A stretch of 64,000 nt of DNA. Origin: Afipia sp. (lineage in GTDB: Bacteria; Pseudomonadota; Alphaproteobacteria; Rhizobiales; Xanthobacteraceae). A model generated the notes under the pieces. It did no database searches and was not told the DNA's origin. It saw only the letters and a list, made by a program, of their open reading frames with translations. Numbering within the stretch: the stretch's first letter is position 1; every line of letters starts with the position of its first letter. This document shows, in pieces, positions 16,371 through 25,515 of the stretch. The DNA lies in NCBI GenBank assembly GCA_024508675.1, contig JANINQ010000003.1:585842-649841 (forward strand). Direction: 5' to 3'. Made by a program: the position numbers and the translations under genes.

Positions 16371-17303
16371 ATGATTGCGACTTTTCTTCGCTATGCAAAA
16401 ACGGTTTCACTGGCCGCGGCTGTCCTTGCCCTGTCAGGAGTCGGCTCGGCCGTGATGGCGCAAAGCGTGGCGGCGATGGTCAACGGCGAAGCCATCACGA
16501 ATCTGGACGTCGATCAGCGCATCAAGCTGACCTTGCTGACGACAAAAAAATCGCTTTCGCGTCAGGAAGCCCTCACCGAACTGATCAATGACAAGCTCAA
16601 GATCAAGGAGGGCAAGAAGTACGGCCTCGACATGTCGTCGTCGGATATTGACGGCGCCTACGGCAACATGGCCTCGCGCATGCGCATGAGCGCCGAACAG
16701 CTCAACAAGACGCTTGAGGGTCATGGCATCCGCCCCGAAACGCTCAAGAGCCGCATCAAGGCGGACATGACCTGGGGCAATCTGGTGCGCGGCCGCTTCC
16801 AGTCGAATTTGCTGGTGGCGGAGAAGGATCTCGCCGGCTTCGACAAGCAAGGCGGCAGTTCGGATGGCGAAAGTTTCGAATATCTTGTGCGCCCGATCGT
16901 GCTGATCGTGCCGCGCGGTTCACCGTCAAGTGTTGTGGAAGCACGCCGCAAGGAAGCCGAGCTGCTGCGCAGCCGAATCTCGTCCTGCGATGAAGCGCAG
17001 GAACTTTTCCGTTCAATGCGGGACGCCGCTATCCGCGATCAACTGACCAAGACATCAGCAGACCTGCCGCCAAACCTGCGCGAACTGCTGGACAAGCTGC
17101 CGGTCGGAAAACTCACCCCGCCTGAAGTCACCAAGCAGGGCGTGGAAATGGTGGCGTTGTGCAGCCGCAAGCCGACCAAGGCCGATACGCCAGCCAAGCG
17201 CGAGGCGCGTGAAAAGATCTACAACCAGAAGTACGAAGCAAAATCCAAGTCGTATCTCGAGGAAGTGCGCAAGGGCTCAATGATCGAGATCCGCAGCAAA
17301 TGA
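16371..17303 (+). CDS. surA: SurA-type periplasmic chaperone
   Basis: Exported protein of 310 residues that should help outer-membrane proteins such as LptD to fold. A signal peptide ends near VMAQS at about residue 26. The SurA N-terminal domain follows (AAMVNGEAITNLDVDQRIKLT, then ALTELINDKLKIKEGKKYGL). The later part, around YLVRPIVLIVPRGSP and the final MVALCSRK, matches the position of the parvulin domain but lacks the clear parvulin active-site pattern, so isomerase activity is doubtful. It sits between lptD and pdxA, the standard surA location. Confidence 0.88.
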   Translation: MIATFLRYAKTVSLAAAVLALSGVGSAVMAQSVAAMVNGEAITNLDVDQRIKLTLLTTKKSLSRQEALTELINDKLKIKEGKKYGLDMSSSDIDGAYGNMASRMRMSAEQLNKTLEGHGIRPETLKSRIKADMTWGNLVRGRFQSNLLVAEKDLAGFDKQGGSSDGESFEYLVRPIVLIVPRGSPSSVVEARRKEAELLRSRISSCDEAQELFRSMRDAAIRDQLTKTSADLPPNLRELLDKLPVGKLTPPEVTKQGVEMVALCSRKPTKADTPAKREAREKIYNQKYEAKSKSYLEEVRKGSMIEIRSK

Positions 17304-17342
17304 GCCCCGTCACGGCACCGTTGTCATGCGTCGGGTCACTTC

Positions 17343-18347
17343 ATGAGTAAAGCTCTGGCGCTGACACTCGGTGAACCCGCGGGCATCGGTCCCGACATTG
17401 CCATCGCCGCATGGCTGAAGCGGCGCGAACTCGGCCTTCCCGCATTTTACCTGATTGGTGACAGCACCTTCATCAAGGCCCGCGCCGATCTGCTCAACAC
17501 CCCCATCACAGTCGCCGACATCAAGCCCGAAGATGCTTCCGCAATCTTCGCTGACGCGCTGCCCATCGTGAAAACCGGGATCGCCACGACGCCCCAACCC
17601 GGTCAGCCCGATGACAGCAGCGCACCGTCGGCGATTGCCTCGATCCGGCATGCTGTGGCCGATGTTATCGCTGAGCGTGCAAGCGCGGTGGTCACCAATC
17701 CCATCGCCAAGAGCGTACTCTATCGCGCGGGCTTTTCGCATCCGGGCCACACCGAGTTTCTTGCACAATTGTCCGCAGCCGTGAACGGCACGGTGCCGCA
17801 TCCGGTGATGATGCTGTGGTCGCCTGACCTCGCCGTCGTGCCGGTGACGATCCATCTGCCGCTGCGCGATGCGATCACGCAGCTCACGACCGAACTGATC
17901 GTGAAGACCGCGCGGATTGTCGCGGCAGACCTGAAAGCGCGGCTTGGCATCGTCCGCCCCCGCCTTGCGATCTCAGGACTCAATCCACATGCGGGCGAAG
18001 ACGGCACGCTCGGCACTGAGGATCAGTCTATCATCGCGCCGGCAATTGCGACGCTGCGGCAGGACGGCATCGATGTCCGTGGACCGCTGCCCGCCGATAC
18101 CATGTTCCATGCCGGTGCGCGCAAGACCTATGACTGTGCGATCTGTATGTATCACGATCAGGCGCTGATCCCCATCAAGACCATCGCCTTCGACGATGGC
18201 GTCAACGTCACGCTTGGATTGCCGTTCATCCGCACCTCGCCGGACCACGGCACCGCATTCGACATTGCGGGTACCGGACGCGCCAATCCGTCGAGCCTGA
18301 TTTCCGCGCTGCGCCTTGCCGCGCGGATGGCGGCCTCGAAAGCATGA
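17343..18347 (+). CDS. pdxA: 4-hydroxythreonine-4-phosphate dehydrogenase
   Basis: NAD-dependent dehydrogenase of the DXP-dependent pyridoxal-phosphate pathway, whose product is condensed by PdxJ. The 334 residues begin [15 protein letters not shown], the family N-terminus. Metal-binding histidines are seen in [11 protein letters not shown] near residue 140, [11 protein letters not shown] near 210 and [13 protein letters not shown] near 270. The last four bases of pdxA overlap the rsmA start (ATGA), giving translational coupling. This is the standard pdxA-rsmA pair. Confidence 0.97.
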   Translation: MSKALALTLGEPAGIGPDIAIAAWLKRRELGLPAFYLIGDSTFIKARADLLNTPITVADIKPEDASAIFADALPIVKTGIATTPQPGQPDDSSAPSAIASIRHAVADVIAERASAVVTNPIAKSVLYRAGFSHPGHTEFLAQLSAAVNGTVPHPVMMLWSPDLAVVPVTIHLPLRDAITQLTTELIVKTARIVAADLKARLGIVRPRLAISGLNPHAGEDGTLGTEDQSIIAPAIATLRQDGIDVRGPLPADTMFHAGARKTYDCAICMYHDQALIPIKTIAFDDGVNVTLGLPFIRTSPDHGTAFDIAGTGRANPSSLISALRLAARMAASKA

Positions 18348-19210
18348 GCGCGATCGACGATCTGCCACCGCTGAGCGACGTGATCCGCCGCTTCGAACTG
18401 TCGGCGCGCAAATCGCTGGGTCAGAACTTTCTGCTCGATCTCAATCTCACATCGCGGATCGCGCGCGCTGCCGCACCGCTTGAGGGCGCGACCATTGTCG
18501 AGATCGGACCCGGTCCCGGCGGGCTGACGCGTGCACTGCTGGCACAAGGTGTCAGGCGCGTGATTGCCGTCGAGCGCGACGAGCGCGCGATCCCCGCGCT
18601 CGAGGAAATCGCGCAGCGCTATCCCGGCCGCCTGACCATCGTGAATGACGACGCGATGACCTTCGATCCGCGACCGCTTCTGGACGGCGAGCGTGCCAAA
18701 ATCGTCGCCAACCTGCCCTACAATATTGCGACGGTATTGCTGATCGATTGGCTCTGCACTGAGCCATGGCCGCCCTGGTACGACATGATGGTGCTGATGT
18801 TTCAGCGCGAAGTCGCAGAGCGCATCGTAGCGCGCGAGAATGACGATGCCTATGGCCGTCTCGGCGTACTGGCCAACTGGCGGGCTGAAACCAAGATCCT
18901 GTTCGATATTTCGCCGAGTGCCTTCGTCCCGCCGCCCAAGGTCACGTCCTCCGTGGTGCGGCTGATCCCGCGTGTAGCGCCCGAGCCGTGCGACCGGCGT
19001 GCGCTGGAGCGGGTCGCATCCGCAGCCTTTGGGCAGCGCCGCAAGATGCTGCGGCAAAGCCTGAAGTCACTGGGCGTCGATCCGGCCGTGCTGGCCGCTG
19101 CCGCCGGTGTCGATCCGACCCGCCGCGCGGAGACGATTCCAGTGTCCGGCTTTGTTGCCATGGCCCGCGAATTGGCGGATATAACAGCCGCAAAAGCAAA
19201 AACACCGTAA
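18344..19210 (+). CDS. rsmA: 16S rRNA (adenine1518-N6/adenine1519-N6) dimethyltransferase
   Basis: KsgA/RsmA adds two methyl groups to each of two adjacent adenines near the 3' end of 16S rRNA, a late check in 30S assembly. The 288 residues include the start [15 protein letters not shown] motif [17 protein letters not shown] near residues 51-66, the acidic loop [13 protein letters not shown] and the catalytic NLPYNIA near 124-130. A helical C-terminal domain follows ([15 protein letters not shown]). The gene overlaps pdxA by four bases. Confidence 0.97.
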   Translation: MSAIDDLPPLSDVIRRFELSARKSLGQNFLLDLNLTSRIARAAAPLEGATIVEIGPGPGGLTRALLAQGVRRVIAVERDERAIPALEEIAQRYPGRLTIVNDDAMTFDPRPLLDGERAKIVANLPYNIATVLLIDWLCTEPWPPWYDMMVLMFQREVAERIVARENDDAYGRLGVLANWRAETKILFDISPSAFVPPPKVTSSVVRLIPRVAPEPCDRRALERVASAAFGQRRKMLRQSLKSLGVDPAVLAAAAGVDPTRRAETIPVSGFVAMARELADITAAKAKTP

Positions 19211-19224
19211 CGGAGAAAGCCCCC

Positions 19225-20283
19225 ATGGCTCAGATGCGCCGCCAGTCTCTCGTCAAGTTCGATGCTCCGCTCTGCGAAACAATCGTGGAGACCCCGAAGC
19301 CGCAAGGCCGGGAAGTTCTGGTGCGCATCGAGCGCTGCGGCCTGTGCCATTCGGACCTGCACATTCAGGACGGCTATGCTGACCTCGGAGGCGGCAAGAA
19401 ACTCGACACCACGCGCGGCATGACCCTGCCCTTCACTCTTGGCCACGAGATTGCCGGTGTTGTCGATGAAGTCGGCCCCGATGCGGACAAGTCCCTGATC
19501 GGGAAGAAAATGGCGGTCTTCCCCTGGATCGGCTGCGGCAAGTGCCGCGACTGCCTCAACGGCGACGAGAACCTTTGCGCGCGCAACCGCTTTCTCGGCG
19601 TGTCCATTGATGGAGGCTTTGCCAGCCACGTCCTCGTCCCCGACCAGAAGTATCTGATCGACTACGGCCAGGTGCCGGTCGATACTGCCGCGACGCTGAT
19701 GTGCTCGGGCATCACGGCTTATGGCGCGCTGAAGCGTCTGGTGGATCGGCCGCGGCAGCGCAACATCTTGCTGATCGGCCTCGGCGGCGTCGGCATGATG
19801 GGCGTCTCGCTCGCTCAGGCGATGTTCAAGCAGCCGGTCTCGGTGGCCGATCTCAGCGCATCTGCCCGCGATGCTGCGATCAAGAACGGCGCGACGACAG
19901 CTTACGATCCGACCGAAGCCGATATCGCCAAGCGCATTATCAAGGAAACCGACGGCGGCTTCGACGGCATCGTCGATTTCGCCGGCAACGAGAAGTCGAT
20001 GGCATTCGCGACGTCGGTGGTCGCCCGCGGCGGCAAGATCGTCGTGTCCGGCCTGATGGGCGGTAACTTCAACCTGCCGATGGTGCAGTGGATCTACAAG
20101 CGCATGACCATCGAAGGCTTCATGACCGGCACACTGGCGGAAGGCCGGGAATTGATGGAGCTGGCGAAAGCCGGCAAGGTCAAACCGACGCCGATGAAGG
20201 AAGAACCGATGGGCGACGTTCAGAAGTGGATCGACCAGTTGCGCGCCGGCAAGGTGGTCGGCCGCATCATGCTCACGAACTGA
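19225..20283 (+). CDS. Zinc-dependent alcohol dehydrogenase (MDR family)
   Basis: A 352-residue medium-chain dehydrogenase that oxidises an alcohol or reduces an aldehyde with NAD(P). The catalytic zinc ligand is in RCGLCHSDLH near residue 35, with TLGHEIAG near 72. The four structural-zinc cysteines are in GCGKCRDCLNGDENLC, about residues 97-112. A Rossmann motif, LIGLGGVGMMG, lies near 180. The ATG at 19225, after GGAG, gives the normal length; an open frame extending further upstream overlaps rsmA and is not real. Substrate is unknown. Confidence 0.92.
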   Translation: MAQMRRQSLVKFDAPLCETIVETPKPQGREVLVRIERCGLCHSDLHIQDGYADLGGGKKLDTTRGMTLPFTLGHEIAGVVDEVGPDADKSLIGKKMAVFPWIGCGKCRDCLNGDENLCARNRFLGVSIDGGFASHVLVPDQKYLIDYGQVPVDTAATLMCSGITAYGALKRLVDRPRQRNILLIGLGGVGMMGVSLAQAMFKQPVSVADLSASARDAAIKNGATTAYDPTEADIAKRIIKETDGGFDGIVDFAGNEKSMAFATSVVARGGKIVVSGLMGGNFNLPMVQWIYKRMTIEGFMTGTLAEGRELMELAKAGKVKPTPMKEEPMGDVQKWIDQLRAGKVVGRIMLTN

Positions 20284-20312
20284 GTTGGCACACGCGAGTA
20301 AGGCTGTTTTTC

Positions 20313-20391
20313 GTCATTGCGAGGAGCAAAGCGACGAAGCAATCCATTTCTTTTCCGTAGCTTTGGATTGCTTCGCTTCGCTCGCAATGAC
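20313..20391. repeat. Palindromic intergenic repeat, family A copy 2
   Basis: Termini GTCATTGCGAGGAGC and CTCGCAATGAC are inverted, with inner arms GACGAAGCAATCCA and TGGATTGCTTCG. It is nearly the same as the copy at 10569. It fills the gap between convergent genes and could stop transcription from both sides. Confidence 0.88.
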
Positions 20392-20399
20392 AACAGTTA

Positions 20400-21077
20400 T
20401 CAGCGGCCCGTCCGGGTCGCGATCCAGATCACATGACGCGCGCCACCGCCCTTGCGGCTGGCGCGCGTTTTCTTTTCGTCCACATCGAATCCAGCTTTCA
20501 TCAGCCGCTGCGTAAAACGCGGATCGGGACCGGAAGACCACACCGCCAGCACTCCGCCCGGGCGCAGCGCTGCGTGCGCCATAGCAAGGCCGCTTGTGTT
20601 GTAGAGCGCGTCGTTGGCTTCGCGGCTCAATCCTTCCGGGCCATTATCGACATCGAGCAGGATGGCGTCATAAGCGGATCGCTCCGCACGGATCAGAAGC
20701 CCGACATCCTTTTCGTGGATGCTGACACGCGGATCGTTCAGGCAGTCGCGGAAAACTTCCGCCATCGGCCCCCGCGCCCATGCCACCACTTCGGGCACAA
20801 GCTCGGCGACAACGACGCGCGCATCTGCGGCGAGTTTCGACAGCGCCGCGCGCAGCGTAAATCCCATGCCGAGGCCGCCGATCAGCAAACGCGGCTGCTT
20901 GCTTACCTGCAGGCGCTCGCAAACAAGCGTCGCCAGCGCTTCCTCCGAGCCGCTGAGGCGGCTGTTCATCAACTCGTTCTGGCCGAGCTTGATGGAAAAC
21001 TCTGTTCCCCGCCGCAGCAGGCGCAGTTCGCCGCCGCCAGGAATTTGCGCCGTACCAAGCAGGTTCCAGGGTAGCAA
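20400..21077 (-). CDS. Spermidine-synthase-like SAM-fold protein
   Basis: A 225-residue protein with the Rossmann-like fold of polyamine synthases and related methyltransferases. Glycine-rich motif I is LLIGGLGMGFTLRAAL near residues 64-79, an acidic residue follows in VVVAELVPEVV near 90, and the motif IV-like segment is YDAILLDVDNGPEGL near 136. It lacks the long N-terminal beta domain of true spermidine synthases, so the substrate may differ. The likely start is TTG at 21077 with GAGG eight bases upstream; no ATG gives this N-terminus. It stands alone between a repeat and a divergent gene. Confidence 0.75.
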   Translation of the reverse strand: MLPWNLLGTAQIPGGGELRLLRRGTEFSIKLGQNELMNSRLSGSEEALATLVCERLQVSKQPRLLIGGLGMGFTLRAALSKLAADARVVVAELVPEVVAWARGPMAEVFRDCLNDPRVSIHEKDVGLLIRAERSAYDAILLDVDNGPEGLSREANDALYNTSGLAMAHAALRPGGVLAVWSSGPDPRFTQRLMKAGFDVDEKKTRASRKGGGARHVIWIATRTGR

Positions 21078-21221
21078 TGGCCTGTCCTCTATGATGAACG
21101 ACGCCGGGTTCCGCGCGCCCGAATTATGCCCCGGCCTGTCCGGATTTGCGGCCTATTCCGACCCAACTTGTCCCCCAAAAACCGACACGGGAATGAATTC
21201 GTGTTGCGTAAGGGGGACAGA

Positions 21222-22313
21222 ATGTCAAACCGCACTGCTGCCATTGCTCTTGCTGCCGTCACAGGCTGCGTTTCGATCTTCAGTATCACATCGCCGCTGA
21301 CAGCGGCCCCCGCAACGCCTGGAAGCGCGGCCAAAGCTGCGGACGAATGCCTTGCTGCGCCGAAAGCCACCACACCGGCGGGCGCACACTGGTACTATCG
21401 CATCGAGAAAGGCACCAAGCGCAAGTGCTGGTACCTCGCCGACGAAGGCGGAAAGACCAGGAAGGCCGCTGCGCCCGCATCAGCGTCGTCAGACGCTGCC
21501 GAAGAAGGTGTATCTTCCCCGACAATCATCACGCCTGCTGCCAGGCAGGAAGCGTCACGGAAGCCCATTCAGAAGTCTGTCGCGAATGCCCGCGCAGAAC
21601 TGAGAGCAGGCTCGGATGACGATCCGGCACTTGCGGAAACAACATGGCCGCCGATGCCCACCGCTTCGGCTGACGCCGACACGCGCAAGGACGATCAGGT
21701 CGCAGCAGCGCCGCCGACGGCATCAACCGCTGAGAACAGGCAAGACACGAACATCGCAACGCGCTGGCCCGAGCCGATGGCTGTCGCCTCCGCCGCTGAC
21801 CAGCCAGCCGCGGCACCCGTACAGCCGGTGCAGACCGCTCAAACACTCACCCCCGAACGCCTCGCCGCAACCGGCGCTGCATCGCAAGCTCAAACTCCGG
21901 CCGCCGCTCCGGCTGCCACCACAGGTGCAGCGACGCAGCAGGCGCAAAAGCCCGCTGCAACGGATACCGATGAAGGCCTGTCCGTCCGCATCCTGCTCAG
22001 CCTCCTTGTCGGCGTCCTGGCGCTCGCGGCCATTCTCGGCCCGCTGCTGTTCAAGTATTTCCGGCCCAGGCAGCGCGAGGACGAGCGCACCTATGTGCAG
22101 CGCCGCCCGATCTGGGATCTCAACGAGTCAGCACGCCCGTTCCCGCAGGACTATCCGCCGCTGGCGGATGACAGACACTATGCCGATGAACCTCGCTACG
22201 GCCGCGCCCTGCCCGAAGCACGCGTACTCGACACAGACGCGCGCGTTCTGGATACCGAGGTCGACGAGATCGAAGAACTGCTGTCACGCGCAGCGAAGCG
22301 ACCGGCGGCGTAG
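21222..22313 (+). CDS. Membrane-anchored hypothetical protein with long Ala/Pro-rich region
   Basis: A 363-residue protein from ATG 21222, preceded by AGGGGGACAGA. It has an N-terminal signal or anchor (about residues 4-28), then a short conserved-looking block with two cysteines and aromatic residues (ADECLAAP, then AHWYYRIEKGTKRKCWYLAD). A long low-complexity Ala/Pro/Thr/Gln region follows, then a strong membrane helix near residues 255-278 and a cytoplasmic tail rich in Arg, Asp and Tyr. The ordered block may be a small periplasmic domain. I do not recognise a family, and the neighbours give no clue. Confidence 0.72.
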   Translation: MSNRTAAIALAAVTGCVSIFSITSPLTAAPATPGSAAKAADECLAAPKATTPAGAHWYYRIEKGTKRKCWYLADEGGKTRKAAAPASASSDAAEEGVSSPTIITPAARQEASRKPIQKSVANARAELRAGSDDDPALAETTWPPMPTASADADTRKDDQVAAAPPTASTAENRQDTNIATRWPEPMAVASAADQPAAAPVQPVQTAQTLTPERLAATGAASQAQTPAAAPAATTGAATQQAQKPAATDTDEGLSVRILLSLLVGVLALAAILGPLLFKYFRPRQREDERTYVQRRPIWDLNESARPFPQDYPPLADDRHYADEPRYGRALPEARVLDTDARVLDTEVDEIEELLSRAAKRPAA

Positions 22314-22331
22314 GGATGGGCCCGAAGAGCC

Positions 22332-22352
22332 GCGGCGGGTAAAACCCGCCGC
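22332..22352. terminator. GC-rich hairpin between convergent genes
   Basis: Arms GCGGCGGGT (22332-22340) and ACCCGCCGC (22344-22352) enclose a three-base loop. It abuts the gmk stop codon. No clear T-tract follows on either strand, so termination is plausible rather than certain. Confidence 0.5.
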
Positions 22353-23009
22353 TTACTTCTCCAACTGCTTTTGCAGTTCGCGCACGAAGGCCGACAGGCC
22401 GGTCTGGCGCTCGCGCTTCAGCCGCTCGGCCTTGAGGATGGTGACAACCTGCGCATAGGCGTCGTCAAGTTGGCTGTTGGTGACGACGTAGTCGTACTCC
22501 GCCCAGTGGCTGAGTTCGTGGCTGGCGCGATCCATACGGCCGCGAATGACCTCATCGGAATCCTGCGCACGGGTGTGCAACCGTTTCTCGAGATCGGCGG
22601 CGGATGGCGGCAGGATGAAAACGCTGACCACGTCGGCGCGGGCTTTCTCGCGAAGCTGCTGCGTGCCCTGCCAGTCGATGTCGAACAGCACGTCCTGTCC
22701 CGCAGACAGCGCGTCTTCGACCGCCTTGCGTGGCGTGCCGTAAGAATTGTCGAACACCGTTGCATGCTCAAGCAGTTCGCCAGCCTTCACCATGGCGCCG
22801 AACTTCGGCTTGTCGATGAAGTAGTAGTGCTCGCCGTCCACCTCGCCCGGGCGTTTCGCGCGCGTGGTGACCGAGACCGACATGCTCAGGTCACTCATCT
22901 TCTCGATCAGCATCCGCGCCAGGGTGGATTTGCCCGCGCCCGAGGGCGACGACAGCACAAACATCAGTCCGCGCCGCTCACCGTCTTTCAAGGTGCCCCC
23001 CGTCGCCAT
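22353..23009 (-). CDS. gmk: Guanylate kinase
   Basis: Phosphorylates GMP to GDP with ATP. The 218 residues have the P-loop SSPSGAGKSTLARML near 21-35, the GMP-binding segment SVTTRAKRPGEVDGEHYYFI near 48-67 and the lid region around RIPMRS-type basic residues further on. It is the last gene of the leftward cluster, ten bases after the yicC homologue, which is a common pairing. A GC-rich hairpin follows the stop. Confidence 0.97.
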   Translation of the reverse strand: MATGGTLKDGERRGLMFVLSSPSGAGKSTLARMLIEKMSDLSMSVSVTTRAKRPGEVDGEHYYFIDKPKFGAMVKAGELLEHATVFDNSYGTPRKAVEDALSAGQDVLFDIDWQGTQQLREKARADVVSVFILPPSAADLEKRLHTRAQDSDEVIRGRMDRASHELSHWAEYDYVVTNSQLDDAYAQVVTILKAERLKRERQTGLSAFVRELQKQLEK

Positions 23010-23019
23010 CGCTCAATCC

Positions 23020-23907
23020 CTATTCCAGATTCTGGACCTGTTCACGAAACTGCTCGACAACGGTCTTCATCTCAAGCCCGGTATTGGTGAGGTCGATGTC
23101 GTTCGACTTCGAACAGGTGGTGTTCACCTCGCGGTTGAACTCCTGCGCCAGGAAATCCAGCCGGCGGCCCACCGCGCCGCCCTTCCCCAACAGTTCGCGC
23201 GCCTGTGCGATATGCGAGGCGATGCGGTCGAGTTCTTCGCGAATGTCCGCCTTGGCCGCGATCATCAGCGCTTCCTGGCTGAGCCGGTCGGCATCGAAGC
23301 GGTCCGACGTTTCAAGCAATGCCGCGATCTGTTCGGCCAGCCGGGCACGGATCGCTTCCGGCTTGCGTCCGGGTGCGGCTTCCGCACGCTGGGCAAGGCC
23401 CTCCATTTCATCCATGCGCTGGCTCAGGATCTGACCGAGCGCAACGCCTTCACGTTTGCGCATGTCGATAAGGCTCTGCAGCGCCTGTTCGAACGAGGCT
23501 GACACGGCGGCGCGCGCGGCCTGCATTTCCACTTCGTCGCTTTCCGGCTCGACGACTTCGATCACGCCCTTGATTCCGAGCAGGCCATCGACACTCGGCG
23601 CAACGGCATCGGTGCGCGCGGAAATCTCGGATGCGACCTTCAGGATCGATGCCAGCACGTCATCGTTGATCCGCACGATCGACGCCGCGCCAGTGCGCTT
23701 GACGCTGAGGTTGGCGTAGACGGTGCCGCGCGACAGCAGTTCGGTGGCGCGCTTGCGGGCGGTGGCTTCGATATCGTCCCAGCCCGGGGGCAACCTCATC
23801 CGGAAGTCAAAGCCCTTGGCGTTGACCGATTTCAGTTCCCATTCGAACGCATAAGGTCCGCTGGTGCCGTGGCTTCGGGCAAAGCCGGTCATGCTCGACA
23901 GCGCCAT
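23020..23907 (-). CDS. yicC: YicC/YloC-family endoribonuclease
   Basis: A 295-residue YicC-type protein; the E. coli member is a hexameric endoribonuclease acting on small RNAs. The start SSMTGFARS and the end DIDLTNTGLEMKTVVEQFREQVQNLE are diagnostic of the family. The conserved C-terminal block RRLDFLAQEFNREVNTTCSK lies near residues 245-264. It precedes gmk by ten bases and follows mltG by about 120. Family assignment is secure; the RNA targets here are unknown. Confidence 0.95.
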   Translation of the reverse strand: MALSSMTGFARSHGTSGPYAFEWELKSVNAKGFDFRMRLPPGWDDIEATARKRATELLSRGTVYANLSVKRTGAASIVRINDDVLASILKVASEISARTDAVAPSVDGLLGIKGVIEVVEPESDEVEMQAARAAVSASFEQALQSLIDMRKREGVALGQILSQRMDEMEGLAQRAEAAPGRKPEAIRARLAEQIAALLETSDRFDADRLSQEALMIAAKADIREELDRIASHIAQARELLGKGGAVGRRLDFLAQEFNREVNTTCSKSNDIDLTNTGLEMKTVVEQFREQVQNLE

Positions 23908-24025
23908 TGCGATAGTGTCTCCGTGCTTGGTGTATCCGGACGAATGCGGAGCCGCGAGCCAGCAGATGGCTCAGCGGCTGTCAGCTTGTCCCCGAAATCG
24001 GATGGTGACGCAAGAGAGTGCAGGC

Positions 24026-25366
24026 TTACTGCGTCTTCTCTTCTTCCGGTTCGGCAGGCGCCGCCGCCGGGGCGCGTTTTGCGGTGCGCTTGCGGGATGC
24101 TGCGCCATCCGCGGGCTCGTTGGCCATGATGCTGGCCGGCGCGGACGCCTTTGGAGCGGTCGCCTTCGGGGCGGCCTTCGGTGCAGCATTGGCAGGCGGC
24201 CTGGCGGGAGCGGCAGGCGTGCCCGCCGCAGGCGCAGGTACAGCCGCAACCGGCGGCTGATCGTCGGCTTCCACGGTGTCGTTCTGCTGCTGCTTCTCCA
24301 TTGCGCGCAGCTTCGCGACGCCCTTCTGGTGCTGATCGTAGGTTTCGGTGAACGAATGGCCGCCAGTGCCGTCGGCGACAAAGAACAGATCGCGCGTGCG
24401 CGCAGGGTTGGCAGTTGCCTCAAGCGAGGCCCGGCCCGGATTGGCGATCGGTCCCGGCGGCAATCCCTCGATCACGTAGGTGTTGTAGGGCGACGGCTGC
24501 GTGATCTCGCTACGCTTGATCGGACGGCCAAGGGTGCCCTTGCCGCCGACCAGGCCGTAAATAATGGTCGGGTCCGACTGCAGCTTGATGCGCTGGCGCA
24601 GACGATTGGTGAAGACCGCCGCAACGCGGCTGCGTTCATCCGCGCGGCCGGTTTCCTTCTCGACGATGGAGGCCAGTGTGACGAGCTGTTCCGGCGAGCG
24701 CAGCGGCACGTCGGGGTTGCGGCGCGACCAGACCTCGGCAAGCACGCGCTTCTGCGCCTGCTGCATCCGGTGGATCACCTGATCGCGCGGCGTGCCACGC
24801 GGGAAGTTATAGGTGTCGGGCAGCAGTGTGCCTTCACGCGGCTGTTCTTTCAGCGAACCGGAGAAGATGTCGTTGTCCTGAATGCGGGCAACGATCTGCT
24901 CCGACGTCAGGCCTTCGGGAATGGTGATCGAATGCTGCACCACCTTGCCTTCGACGATGGTGTTGATGACATCGCGCAGGCTGGCGTTTTTCTGGAACAG
25001 GTATTCGCCGGACTTCAGGCCCGATCGCGCATTGAGCGCAAGCACACTGCCGATGAAGGTCCAGCGATCGGCGGAGATCACGCCCGAGCGGAGAAGGATG
25101 TCGCCGATGTCGGTCATGCCCGCGCGCGGCGGAATGTTGACCACCTTGTCCTCGGCCAGCGGGCCTTTGGCCTCGATGGTCTTCTTGCCGTAGAAGAACA
25201 CTCCGCCCACCAGCAGCATCGCGATGATCAGGAACGTGAAGATCGCATTGCCGACCACAACGAGCGTGCTGCGGGCGCGCCGCGAGTGCTTTGGCGGCTG
25301 CGGCACCTGTTCCGGCTCGAGCGCCGCGCGCGGGCTGCGGGGCGCAATGGGTGGTCTCTGGCTCAT
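24026..25366 (-). CDS. mltG: Endolytic murein transglycosylase MltG with Ala/Pro-rich C-terminal extension
   Basis: Inner-membrane lytic transglycosylase that cuts nascent peptidoglycan glycan strands and so limits their length. After a Pro-rich cytoplasmic start, one membrane helix spans about residues 36-60 and is followed by LysM-like and YceG domains. The catalytic block LASIVEKETGRADERSRVAAVF near residues 230-251 contains the key Glu. QSDPTIIYGL and SPYNTYVIEGLPPGPI complete the signature. The 446 residues exceed the usual 330-350 because of an Ala/Pro/Lys-rich tail of about 90 residues. It follows fabF, a common arrangement. Confidence 0.95.
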   Translation of the reverse strand: MSQRPPIAPRSPRAALEPEQVPQPPKHSRRARSTLVVVGNAIFTFLIIAMLLVGGVFFYGKKTIEAKGPLAEDKVVNIPPRAGMTDIGDILLRSGVISADRWTFIGSVLALNARSGLKSGEYLFQKNASLRDVINTIVEGKVVQHSITIPEGLTSEQIVARIQDNDIFSGSLKEQPREGTLLPDTYNFPRGTPRDQVIHRMQQAQKRVLAEVWSRRNPDVPLRSPEQLVTLASIVEKETGRADERSRVAAVFTNRLRQRIKLQSDPTIIYGLVGGKGTLGRPIKRSEITQPSPYNTYVIEGLPPGPIANPGRASLEATANPARTRDLFFVADGTGGHSFTETYDQHQKGVAKLRAMEKQQQNDTVEADDQPPVAAVPAPAAGTPAAPARPPANAAPKAAPKATAPKASAPASIMANEPADGAASRKRTAKRAPAAAPAEPEEEKTQ

Positions 25367-25515
25367 AAGGCAACCTGAATTCTGCAGGCGGTTTAGGCTT
25401 GTGCTTTCAGTATTATAAGCGCGCCCGTGAGAGAAATTATGTCCGATTGGGGCAAAACCGTGAAGTCAGCCTCAGCTAGTTTCTACAGTCTCTAACTCTT
25501 GAAAACGCGAAACGC

